The notes below the pieces were generated by a model. That model saw nothing but the letters and a program-made list of their open reading frames with translations. It was not told where the DNA came from and did not search any database. DNA of 5,743 nucleotides from NCBI GenBank assembly GCA_021821565.1, contig JAKACI010000107.1, positions 1 through 5,743 of the forward strand. Reading direction: 5' to 3'. This document shows positions 1 through 5,743 of the stretch, piece after piece. Origin of the DNA: a bacterium. GTDB taxonomy: Bacteria > SZUA-79 > Acidulodesulfobacterales > Acidulodesulfobacteraceae. A program made the translations under genes and the position numbers. How positions within the stretch are numbered: position 1 is the stretch's first letter; the number at the start of each line of letters is the position of its first letter.

Positions 1-2076
1 CATACCCTGCGTTAATAAATTTTTAAAAGGTTCATTGATATTTAAATATCCTAAATCCCTTAAAACCTTAACAAAGAACCTTGCGTACAAAAGATGCATT
101 ACCGCATGTTCAACTCCTCCTATGTACTGATCGACGGGAAGCCAGTAATTTGCAGCTTTTTTATCAAAAGGAGATTGAATTGTATAAGCCGGATCTGCAT
201 TATTGATATTATTATTAATTTCATAAGCGCAGCCATTGCTGTATTTGCGGTAAACAACACTGCCGCTATTATTAATATTACTATTATTATCGCTGTTATT
301 GTTAATAAATTTAATATTTTCTTTATCGGCATCTTTATTTTTATTATTGCATTTGCTATTGCCGTTAGAATTATTTGTAAAATCTGATTCGGTAAAAGCA
401 TTATCTGATTTTGAAGTATATTTGGCGTAATACCATGAAGATTCGACGAAAGTATCCATAGTGTCGGTTTCTCTTTTGGCTTTGCCTCCGCATACAGGAC
501 AGCAAGTATCTATAAACGAGTCCAACCTTGCGAGCGGAGATTCGCCTTCGCCTGTAAATACTACATTTTCAGGCAATTCTAACGGTAAATCTTTTTCATT
601 TAAAGGGACTGCGCCGCATTTTTCGCAATAAACAATCGGTATAGGACATCCCCAGTATCTTTGTCTTGAAATCCCCCAATCTTTTAACCGATAATTTGTA
701 ACCCTTTTGCCGAATCCCATTTTTTCGGCTTCTAAAGATATAGCGCTTTTAGCTTCCTTTGATATTAAACCGTTAAATACGGATGAATTAATCAAAATAC
801 CTTCCCCGGTAAACGGACTTATTAGCTCTGAATCGTTAGCAAGTTTTACGGAACCTTCGCCGTTTAAACTTTTATTATTATAATTATTATTAATAACATT
901 ATGATTATAATCGTTATTGCCGGAAATATTATTAAAGGCATTGGACGATACGGCAGCGTCGTTTTGATTACTGACGACTTCAATTATTTCAATATTATAT
1001 TTTTTTGCAAATTCAAAATCCCTTTCATCATGGGCGGGGACAGACATTATTGCTCCCGTGCCGTAATCCATTAGAACAAAATTGGCAATATAAATAGGTA
1101 ATTTCTTCATATTAAACGGATTAATTGCGTAAGAACCTGTAAAAACACCTTCTTTTTCTGTAATTTCTTTTGAAATTAGACTTTTTCTGATTAATTCTTC
1201 AGTTTTAATCTTAGCGTTTTCAGTTTTTAATAAATTTTTAGCTAACGTATGCAGAGGCGAAATAGCAAGATATGTTGCGCCAAAAATAGTATCGGGTCGA
1301 GTTGTAAAAATTTCTAATTCTAAATCCGTTTTTTCTGAGGCAGTATCTATTTTAAAGAATAAACTTAAACCTTCGCTCTTGCCAATCCAATTTTTTTGCA
1401 TTATCTTTACTTTGTCAGGCCAGCCGTCTAAATTATCTAATTCGGCAAGGAGTTCTTCAGCGTAATCGGTAATTTTAAGAAACCACTGGTCCATACTTTT
1501 TACGGTAATTTCGTTATCGCATCGCCAGCATTTTCCGTTTTCAACCTGTTCGTTAGCAAGCGTAGTATGGCATGATTCGCACCAGTTAACGCGAGAAAGT
1601 TTTTTATATGCAAGCCCTTTTTTAAACATTTGAATAAAAAAAAGCTGTTCCCATTTATAATAAGAACTGTCTGATGTAATAATTTTCCTGTCCCAATCGT
1701 AAGAAAGCCCGAGTTTTTTAAGCTGAACTTCCATAGTCTCAATATTTTTATATGTCCATTCCTTAGGATTTGTTTTATTTTTTATCGCCGCATTTTCGGC
1801 GGGAAGTCCAAAACTGTCAAAACCAATCGGATGTAAAACATAATATCCTTTTAATCCCTTGAATCTTGCTATAGCATCGCCTATGGAATAATTTCTGACA
1901 TGTCCCATATGAATCCTGCCTGAAGGATAAGGAAACATTTCAAGACAATAAAACTTCTCCTTATTTTTATTGCTATCAATAGGCATATCGTCAACATAAT
2001 AATCATTTCCGTTAAGCCATTTGTCCTGCCATTTTTTCTCTATCAAAGAAAAATCATAATTTTTTTCTTGTTCCAT
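1..2076 (-). CDS. leuS: Leucyl-tRNA synthetase, N-terminal 692 residues (cut by window edge)
   Basis: Cytoplasmic class I enzyme that charges tRNA-Leu with leucine. I translated all 692 codons from the ATG at 2076 to the window edge and found no stop or frameshift. The HIGH-type ATP motif is HMGH at 56-59, after MFPYPSG at 47-53. A Cys4 zinc module follows (C166, C169, C183, C186). The CP1 editing domain has TTRPDT at 258-263 and VPAHDERD at 346-353; T263 and D353 appear equivalent to the E. coli editing residues T252 and D345, so proofreading looks intact. A second Cys pair set (C484, C487, C526, C529) follows [37 protein letters not shown] and LLTQGM close the visible part; the KMSKS motif and anticodon-binding domain lie beyond position 1. 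Two Asn-rich insertions make it about 110 residues longer than E. coli LeuRS over the same span. The start fits the family N-terminus and has a weak GGAT upstream. Identity is very secure. Confidence 0.97.
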   Translation of the reverse strand, partial: MEQEKNYDFSLIEKKWQDKWLNGNDYYVDDMPIDSNKNKEKFYCLEMFPYPSGRIHMGHVRNYSIGDAIARFKGLKGYYVLHPIGFDSFGLPAENAAIKNKTNPKEWTYKNIETMEVQLKKLGLSYDWDRKIITSDSSYYKWEQLFFIQMFKKGLAYKKLSRVNWCESCHTTLANEQVENGKCWRCDNEITVKSMDQWFLKITDYAEELLAELDNLDGWPDKVKIMQKNWIGKSEGLSLFFKIDTASEKTDLELEIFTTRPDTIFGATYLAISPLHTLAKNLLKTENAKIKTEELIRKSLISKEITEKEGVFTGSYAINPFNMKKLPIYIANFVLMDYGTGAIMSVPAHDERDFEFAKKYNIEIIEVVSNQNDAAVSSNAFNNISGNNDYNHNVINNNYNNKSLNGEGSVKLANDSELISPFTGEGILINSSVFNGLISKEAKSAISLEAEKMGFGKRVTNYRLKDWGISRQRYWGCPIPIVYCEKCGAVPLNEKDLPLELPENVVFTGEGESPLARLDSFIDTCCPVCGGKAKRETDTMDTFVESSWYYAKYTSKSDNAFTESDFTNNSNGNSKCNNKNKDADKENIKFINNNSDNNSNINNSGSVVYRKYSNGCAYEINNNINNADPAYTIQSPFDKKAANYWLPVDQYIGGVEHAVMHLLYARFFVKVLRDLGYLNINEPFKNLLTQGM
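172..414 (-). other. Asn-rich insertion in the LeuRS catalytic region
   Basis: Residues 555-635 of LeuRS separate the conserved [10 protein letters not shown] block from AANYWLP. E. coli LeuRS, from memory, has about 13 residues between these blocks; here there are 87. Residues 555-632 contain 23 Asn by my count, with many Ser, Asp and Lys, and are encoded largely by AAT codons. The reading frame is kept through the whole insert and conserved LeuRS sequence resumes on both sides, so this is in-frame expansion and not decay. Open frames on both strands here are by-products of the biased sequence. The segment is probably a disordered surface loop (inference). Confidence 0.85.
835..969 (-). other. 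Asn-rich insertion at the end of the LeuRS CP1 editing domain
   Basis: Residues 370-414 of LeuRS lie between the editing-domain segment [12 protein letters not shown] and the conserved [15 protein letters not shown]. They contain 16 Asn in 45 residues by my count, with Ser, Gly and Asp. E. coli has about 21 residues between the flanking blocks; here there are about 60. The frame is uninterrupted. The low complexity and AAT-heavy coding match the second insert at 172-414, which suggests that both arose by repeat expansion. Confidence 0.8.
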
Positions 2077-2083
2077 AAATCGT

Positions 2084-2087
2084 ATCC
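2084..2087 (-). promoter_or_regulatory. Weak ribosome binding site of leuS
   Basis: On the minus strand GGAT lies 7 nt before the leuS ATG at 2076, in an otherwise A/T-rich leader. It is the only purine-rich Shine-Dalgarno candidate close to the start. It supports that ATG, which also gives the expected LeuRS N-terminus. The leader between the terminator and the ATG is only about 90 nt and shows no T-box-like structure. It is so AT-rich that no promoter can be singled out. Confidence 0.45.
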
Positions 2088-2165
2088 GTAATTTTTTTGC
2101 GTAAGTTTAATTAATTAAAACAAAATAAATATATAAAACTAAAACTAAAAAATAAATATTAATAA

Positions 2166-2205
2166 AAAAACTCCCTATTATAAAAATAATCTAAAGGGAG
2201 TTTTT
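2166..2205 (-). terminator. Rho-independent terminator after the phosphoketolase gene
   Basis: A perfect 11-bp inverted repeat (AAAAACTCCCT at 2166-2176, AGGGAGTTTTT at 2195-2205) encloses an 18-nt loop. Read on the minus strand, the hairpin ends in an uninterrupted run of seven T (complement of 2164-2170) followed by ATT. It would end transcription from the HAD-phosphoketolase unit about 164 bp past the stop and insulate leuS downstream. The stem has A/T tracts on both sides, so it could also act on plus-strand transcripts, but no plus-strand gene is present to the left. Confidence 0.88.
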
Positions 2206-2368
2206 AAAATTTTATAATTAATAATAATATTATCACAAAAAAAAATATAAATAAATATAGACTTTTGCCCCAAAATTGCCGATAGAAAACTAAATTTCAT
2301 TTGCTTGAGCGTCCGCTATTCTTAAAAACAAGTATATGTGATAATTAATCGCAATAAATAACTAAATT
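2206..2368. other. Intergenic 3' region of the phosphoketolase gene
   Basis: No gene is supported here. The stretch lies between the phosphoketolase stop and its terminator, so it should be the 3' untranslated part of that transcript. A 13-bp word (aactaaatttcat) at 2288-2300 recurs exactly at 2360-2372, where the second copy spans the phosphoketolase stop codon. A slightly GC-richer patch lies at about 2302-2322. Short minus-strand frames starting here are not convincing as genes. Confidence 0.5.
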
Positions 2369-4711
2369 TCATAACTGCAATGTCCAGTTTTCAATCTCAT
2401 CCATATCTTTAAGATTTGTTTTGACATATACTTTGTTGTCGCTTATTTTTTCTTCCAATTTAGCTATCAAATCTATATATTTTGACTCAAAATCCGGAAC
2501 ATTTTTTAATGCGAGGATAGCCAAATCAAATCTGCTCATTTTATTTCTTATCACCATATCGAACGGTGTTGTTGTAGCGCCTTCTTCCATATAGCCTCTT
2601 ACATGAAAGCGTTCAGGGTGGGGTCTCCCGTGGACAAGGTCGTGAATTATCCTGATATATCCATGAAATGCAAATACAACAGGTGTATTTTCAAGAAAAA
2701 GATTGAGAAAAACATCAGGGTCTATCCCGTGAGGATGATATTCAGCCGGACTTAATGTCATTAAATCGACTATATTTATTACCCTTGTTTTAAGTTCAGG
2801 TGCATATTTTTTAAGCAAAGATGCTGTTGCAACAGTTTCTAAAGTCGGAACATCGCCGGCGCAGGCAAAAATTATATCGGGATTTTCATCATCATTACTG
2901 CCTGCCCAGTCGAATACGGAAATTCCTTTCTGGCAGTGTTTTTTTGCCGATTCCATATCAAGCCACTGAAGCTCAGGCTGTTTGCCTGCAATAATAACAT
3001 TTACGTAGTTTTTAGAACGCAGACAATGATCCATAACTGCTAACAGTGTATTTGCGTCAGGCGGAAAATAAATTCTTGCGACCGATGACCTTTTGTTTAT
3101 TATATTATCTATAAACCCTGGTCCTTGATGTGAGAATCCGTTATGGTCCTGTCTCCATACATGGGAAGAAAGAATAATGTTGAGAGAAGCTATGGGTTTT
3201 CTCCATGGAAATTCCTGAGCTATTTCAACCCATTTTGCAAACTGAGTAACCATAGAATCAACAACGGTTGCAAAGGCTTCATAAGTGATAAAAATGCCGT
3301 GCCTGCCGGTTAACAGATATCCTTCAAGCCATCCTTCACATAAATGTTCCGACAGAACTTCCATCAGTCTTCCACTTGCGGATACATGGTCGTCAATTTT
3401 TATGACAGGATTGACCGAGCATCTGTCTGTAACCTCAAAAACTCCGTAAAGTCGATTGGATGCGGTTTCATCAGGGCTGGTTAAACGGAAATTTTTAGGA
3501 TTTTTCTTATAAATATCCCTGACATATTCTCCGAGTCTTCTTGTAGATTCTAAAGTTATTGTTCCCGGTGTTTTAACTTCTACGGCATATTGCGTAAAAT
3601 CAGGCAGGTTTAAATCCTCCAAAAGAAATCCGCCGTTAGCATGTATGTTTGCTCCTATTCTTTTAGTTTTTTGCGGAACAAAATCGGCTAATTCTTTTAT
3701 TAGCACTCCGTGTTCGTCAAAAAGTTCATTATGTTTATAACTCCTCATCCATTTTTCAAGCAATTTAAGGTGAGAAGGATTTTGTACGGCATCCGTTATG
3801 GGCACCTGATGAGCTCTAAACGTGCCTTCTAAAGGTAAACCGTCAAGTTCTTTCGGGCATGTCCAGCCTTTTAAAGTTCTCAATATTATCATAGGCCACG
3901 CAGGTTTTGTTTTAAACCCGTTTTCTCTGACGTCTTTTTGTATTGCAATTATATTTTTATAGCAGGTATCAAGGGTTCCAGACATTTTTTTATGCATTTC
4001 AAACGGGTCATCGCCTTCTACAAAAAACACGTTGTAGCCATAACCAGAAAACAAATTTTTTAAATGTTCGTCATCCGTTCTACCTAACACGGTAGGACCG
4101 GCTATTTTATATCCGTTTAAATGCAAAATAGGAAGAACGGCGCCGTCTCTAACCGGATTTAAAAAATCAACGGATTTCCAGCTTCCTTCCAATGGTCCCG
4201 TTTCGGCTTCGCCGTCTCCTACCACACATACCGTGATAAGCTGCGGATTATCGAATGCTGCTCCGAAAGCATGAACTAATGAATACCCTAACTCTCCGCC
4301 TTCGTGCATTGAACCGGGAATATGGGGACCGACATGGCTCGGAAAACCGTACGGTGTTGAAAATTTTCTGAATAGTTGATTCATACCGTAAGCATTTTGT
4401 GCGATTTCAGTATGATGTTCCGATAAAGTTCCTTCTAAATAAGTATTTGCAAGTATTGCAGGAGCTCCATGCCCAGGACCTACTATCAAAAGGATATCTG
4501 CATCGGTATGGTTTATCAGATTATTTAAATGAGTATAAATAAAATTTAAACCGGGCGTTGTTCCCCAGTGTCCGAGCAGCCGCGGTTTTATATGTTCAGG
4601 TTTCAGCGGTTCTTTAAGCATAGGATTGTCTTTAAGATAAATAGCACAGCAAGCTAAATAATTTGAAGCCCTCCAATACGAATTTACGGTTTCTAACCCT
4701 TTTTCAGTCAT
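2369..4711 (-). CDS. xfp: Xylulose-5-phosphate/fructose-6-phosphate phosphoketolase, 780 aa
   Basis: Thiamine-diphosphate enzyme of the cytoplasm that cleaves xylulose-5-P (and often fructose-6-P) with phosphate, giving acetyl-P plus glyceraldehyde-3-P (or erythrose-4-P). Length and architecture are those of a complete family member: N-terminal domain about 5-360, central domain about 370-545, C-terminal domain about 580-780. Visible motifs are GHWGTTPGLNF (H48), GPGHG (H81), PSH (H126), the ThDP/metal motif GDGEAETGP at 165-173 running to N199, RAHQVP (H301), DETASNRL (S418), LSEH (E455), YEAF (Y477), HNGFSHQ (H523, N524, H528) and AGKQP (K577). These line up by constant offsets with Bifidobacterium H64, H97, H142, H320, S440, E479, Y501, H548, N549, H553 and K605, as I recall them, so activity is expected. 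Variants include EGSWKSVDF where SWHSNKF-like sequence is common, and HQGPG in place of HQDPG. The ATG at 4711 gives the usual N-terminus and has a strong RBS. The HAD gene lies 73 bp upstream. Whether it prefers Xu5P or F6P cannot be read from the sequence. Confidence 0.96.
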   Translation of the reverse strand: MTEKGLETVNSYWRASNYLACCAIYLKDNPMLKEPLKPEHIKPRLLGHWGTTPGLNFIYTHLNNLINHTDADILLIVGPGHGAPAILANTYLEGTLSEHHTEIAQNAYGMNQLFRKFSTPYGFPSHVGPHIPGSMHEGGELGYSLVHAFGAAFDNPQLITVCVVGDGEAETGPLEGSWKSVDFLNPVRDGAVLPILHLNGYKIAGPTVLGRTDDEHLKNLFSGYGYNVFFVEGDDPFEMHKKMSGTLDTCYKNIIAIQKDVRENGFKTKPAWPMIILRTLKGWTCPKELDGLPLEGTFRAHQVPITDAVQNPSHLKLLEKWMRSYKHNELFDEHGVLIKELADFVPQKTKRIGANIHANGGFLLEDLNLPDFTQYAVEVKTPGTITLESTRRLGEYVRDIYKKNPKNFRLTSPDETASNRLYGVFEVTDRCSVNPVIKIDDHVSASGRLMEVLSEHLCEGWLEGYLLTGRHGIFITYEAFATVVDSMVTQFAKWVEIAQEFPWRKPIASLNIILSSHVWRQDHNGFSHQGPGFIDNIINKRSSVARIYFPPDANTLLAVMDHCLRSKNYVNVIIAGKQPELQWLDMESAKKHCQKGISVFDWAGSNDDENPDIIFACAGDVPTLETVATASLLKKYAPELKTRVINIVDLMTLSPAEYHPHGIDPDVFLNLFLENTPVVFAFHGYIRIIHDLVHGRPHPERFHVRGYMEEGATTTPFDMVIRNKMSRFDLAILALKNVPDFESKYIDLIAKLEEKISDNKVYVKTNLKDMDEIENWTLQL

Positions 4712-4720
4712 GGTAGTAAA

Positions 4721-4727
4721 CCCCCTT
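4721..4727 (-). promoter_or_regulatory. Strong ribosome binding site of the phosphoketolase gene
   Basis: On the minus strand AAGGGGG lies 9 nt before the ATG at 4711. It is much stronger than the weak sites before the HAD and leuS genes, suggesting that the phosphoketolase is the more highly translated member of the pair. It also settles the start codon. The rest of the 73-bp gap (4712-4784) is A/T-rich, with no clear terminator, so read-through from the HAD gene is plausible, though a promoter inside the gap cannot be excluded. Confidence 0.8.
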
Positions 4728-4784
4728 AATTTAATTTAGATAATTAAATAATTTAATAGTTAATTTTATTTATTATGATGTCCA

Positions 4785-5390
4785 TTAACTAAAACCGTAT
4801 TGTGCTAATTCTTCTTTCGTGTTTTTATAACAGGTATGTTGAAAAGCGTTTATTCCAAGATTAGCAGCCATCTCAACATTAAAATACCTGTCGTCGATAA
4901 AAATACATTCTTCAGGTTTTGCAAAAGATAAATTTAAAGCAAGTTTATATATATTTTCATCAGGTTTTCTTAAATGAACAAAACATGATGTGATAAAAAA
5001 ATCAAATAATTTATCTAATGCAAAAGTTTTAACGCGGTAAATGGAAAGTTCAAGTCCTTCGTTGTTTAATGAAACAAGTCTAAATTTGTGTTTGGTTTTT
5101 AAAGAATGAAATAATTGAATCATTTCTGGAACGGCATGCGATTGACTAAAAATAAAATTCTTAAAATCAGTTCTGGAAAAATGACGTTCACTGTAGAATA
5201 TTGTTTTATCAAGATAATAGTCTAACGAAATTTCCCCTTCTTCGTAAAGCGCAAATAAATAATTGTGTCTCTCCGCAAAATCGTCATAATCTAAATTAAA
5301 CTTTTCGGAAGCTAATTTTCTTGAGTAGGCATCCCAGCCGTTAGTAAGCAAAACACTGCCAATGTCTAAAAAAATTGTTTTTATTTCCAT
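4785..5390 (-). CDS. HAD-superfamily hydrolase (subfamily IA-like phosphatase), 201 aa
   Basis: Probably a small-molecule phosphatase of the haloacid dehalogenase fold. Motif I is FLDIGSVLLTNGW with the expected nucleophile D9. The second Asp of the usual DxD is Gly11, a DxG form also seen in YihX-type proteins (DLGNV). Residues 15-90 are a helical cap of the type placed after motif I in subfamily I. Motif II is LVSLNNEG (S107, N109), motif III is the lysine of LRKPDENIY (K142), and motif IV is FIDDR (D166, D167), so the remaining catalytic set is present. No signal peptide or membrane segment is seen, so it is cytoplasmic. The length of 201 is normal. Only a weak AAAAGAAA-like RBS (5401-5408) precedes the ATG. 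It lies 73 bp upstream of the phosphoketolase gene on the same strand and is probably co-transcribed. The substrate is unknown; a sugar phosphate is a reasonable guess from context only. The superfamily is near certain, the reaction is not. Confidence 0.88.
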   Translation of the reverse strand: MEIKTIFLDIGSVLLTNGWDAYSRKLASEKFNLDYDDFAERHNYLFALYEEGEISLDYYLDKTIFYSERHFSRTDFKNFIFSQSHAVPEMIQLFHSLKTKHKFRLVSLNNEGLELSIYRVKTFALDKLFDFFITSCFVHLRKPDENIYKLALNLSFAKPEECIFIDDRYFNVEMAANLGINAFQHTCYKNTKEELAQYGFS

Positions 5391-5437
5391 TGTTTTATAA
5401 TTTCTTTTATTTTAATTCTTTCATAGAAAATTATTTT

Positions 5438-5589
5438 CCGGATGAGCCGTCTAAATGCCGACGGCTTTAAAGCGTACCCGCGTACGCGGGAATGACTTAT
5501 AGAGGATTTAGTTTCATCCGTTAATGCAGTCATTCCGAAGGAAAGCAGGCAGTGTTTTATAGCCGTAGGCATTTAGACGGCTCATCCGG
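5438..5589. repeat. 152-bp palindromic element with 29-bp inverted ends (MITE-like)
   Basis: The left arm (5438-5466, beginning CCGGATGAGCCGTCTAAATG) and the right arm (5561-5589) are reverse complements over 29 bp with one mismatch. Inside, GGAATGAC at 5489-5496 pairs with GTCATTCC at 5529-5536, so a nested, long, interrupted hairpin can form. The element is clearly richer in G+C than the A/T-rich DNA around it. The six bases just outside are TATTTT on the left and TATTGT on the right, a possible imperfect target-site duplication. There is no transposase. The structure fits a non-autonomous miniature transposable element or a large intergenic palindromic repeat. Only one copy is in the window, so mobility is inferred. 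Confidence 0.75.
5477..5490. repeat. Perfect 14-bp GC-rich palindrome inside the element
   Basis: CCCGCGTACGCGGG reads the same on both strands and is followed directly by AATGAC. Hexamer GCGTAC occurs twice here (5472-5477 and 5480-5485). The pattern of a CCCG...CGGG palindrome ending in GGGAAT resembles short dispersed repeats known from other bacteria, such as Neisseria dRS3 (ATTCCC-N8-GGGAAT), but the left half lacks the matching ATT. It could be a protein-binding or integration target site; no function is shown by the sequence. Confidence 0.6.
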
Positions 5590-5652
5590 TATTGTTTATT
5601 ATTGAAATATCATTGATAGTTTCTATGGAATAATTAAAGTTTTATTATGTTT

Positions 5653-5680
5653 TTGCTATTTTGGAACTTTTTGATACAAT
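5653..5680 (+). promoter_or_regulatory. Possible sigma70-type promoter facing right
   Basis: TTGCTA at 5653-5658 and TACAAT at 5675-5680 are separated by 16 bp and match the -35 and -10 consensus at four and five of six positions respectively. The promoter would drive a gene starting beyond the right edge, divergent from the HAD-phosphoketolase unit. In DNA this A/T-rich such matches arise by chance often, so this is a weak call. Confidence 0.3.
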
Positions 5681-5743
5681 AATAATAATTTAATTAATTA
5701 AACATTAACTGATTAAATAAATATAACAATATAAAATAAATAA

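Larger units (their letters stand above)
5391..5743. other. Gene-free region upstream of the HAD gene
   Basis: No credible gene is present in these 353 bases. The stretch holds the palindromic element at 5438-5589, a 47-bp A/T-rich leader just before the HAD start, and A/T-rich DNA at 5590-5743 with a possible plus-strand promoter. A 63-codon minus-strand frame from 5572 to 5381 is mostly translation of the repeat and is not called. No minus-strand promoter for the HAD-phosphoketolase unit stands out. If it lies to the right of the element, the transcript leader would contain the whole hairpin. Confidence 0.6.

Noticed and set aside
94..401. Open frames on both strands (97 aa plus, 93 aa minus), rich in Ile and Ala, looking like small membrane proteins
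   Set aside because: Both are shadows of the AAT/ATT-rich insertion in leuS. The LeuRS frame is continuous and conserved on both sides, and the hydrophobicity comes from reading the repeated triplets out of frame.
1500..1742. 80-codon minus-strand frame
   Set aside because: It lies within the conserved zinc-module region of leuS in a different frame and has no recognisable features.
2077..2165. T-box or other riboswitch controlling leuS
   Set aside because: The leader is only about 90 nt of A/T-rich sequence with no T-box-like motif or antiterminator. The terminator at 2166-2205 lies upstream and best fits the end of the preceding unit.
2181..2300. 40-codon minus-strand frame beginning MKFSFLSAILGQK after the phosphoketolase gene
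   Set aside because: It has no ribosome binding site, very high A/T content, and runs into the terminator loop. The upstream peptide LRIADAQANEI in another frame is too short to be called a gene remnant.
5381..5572. 63-codon minus-strand frame upstream of the HAD gene
   Set aside because: Most of it translates the palindromic repeat, giving the kind of RVRGYALKPSAF peptide expected from such repeats, and it overlaps the HAD start.
5438..5589. CRISPR array or rho-independent terminator
   Set aside because: There are no regularly spaced direct repeats, and the hairpin arms are 94 bp apart with no T-tract directly after either end in a position that would end a gene in the window.

Overview
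The window is AT-rich bacterial DNA. All three protein-coding genes I can support lie on the minus strand: an HAD-family hydrolase (4785-5390), a full-length phosphoketolase (2369-4711), and the first 692 codons of a bacterial-type leucyl-tRNA synthetase (1-2076) that runs off the left edge. The sequence does not fix the organism. The AT-rich codons and intergenic DNA, the bacterial arrangement of LeuRS domains and the Shine-Dalgarno sequences point to a low-GC bacterium. I cannot name a genus.

Region by region, from the right edge: 5391-5743 has no gene. It holds a 152-bp, comparatively GC-rich palindromic element (5438-5589) with 29-bp inverted ends, which looks like a MITE or large intergenic repeat, and a possible rightward promoter near 5653-5680. 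The HAD gene follows, then a 73-bp gap, then the phosphoketolase gene with a strong ribosome binding site. About 164 bp past the phosphoketolase stop is a clear rho-independent terminator (2166-2205). leuS then starts at 2076 as a separate transcription unit.

The phosphoketolase would split xylulose-5-phosphate and/or fructose-6-phosphate with inorganic phosphate to give acetyl-phosphate plus a C3 or C4 sugar phosphate. The HAD protein has the residues expected of a small-molecule phosphatase, and its position suggests a linked role in sugar-phosphate metabolism. That link is inference. LeuRS is an unrelated housekeeping gene.

Most of the window is ordinary. The most unusual features are two long asparagine-rich, low-complexity insertions inside an otherwise well-conserved LeuRS, and the palindromic element upstream of the HAD-phosphoketolase pair. 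I see no evidence for a new defence, mobile or CRISPR-type system.
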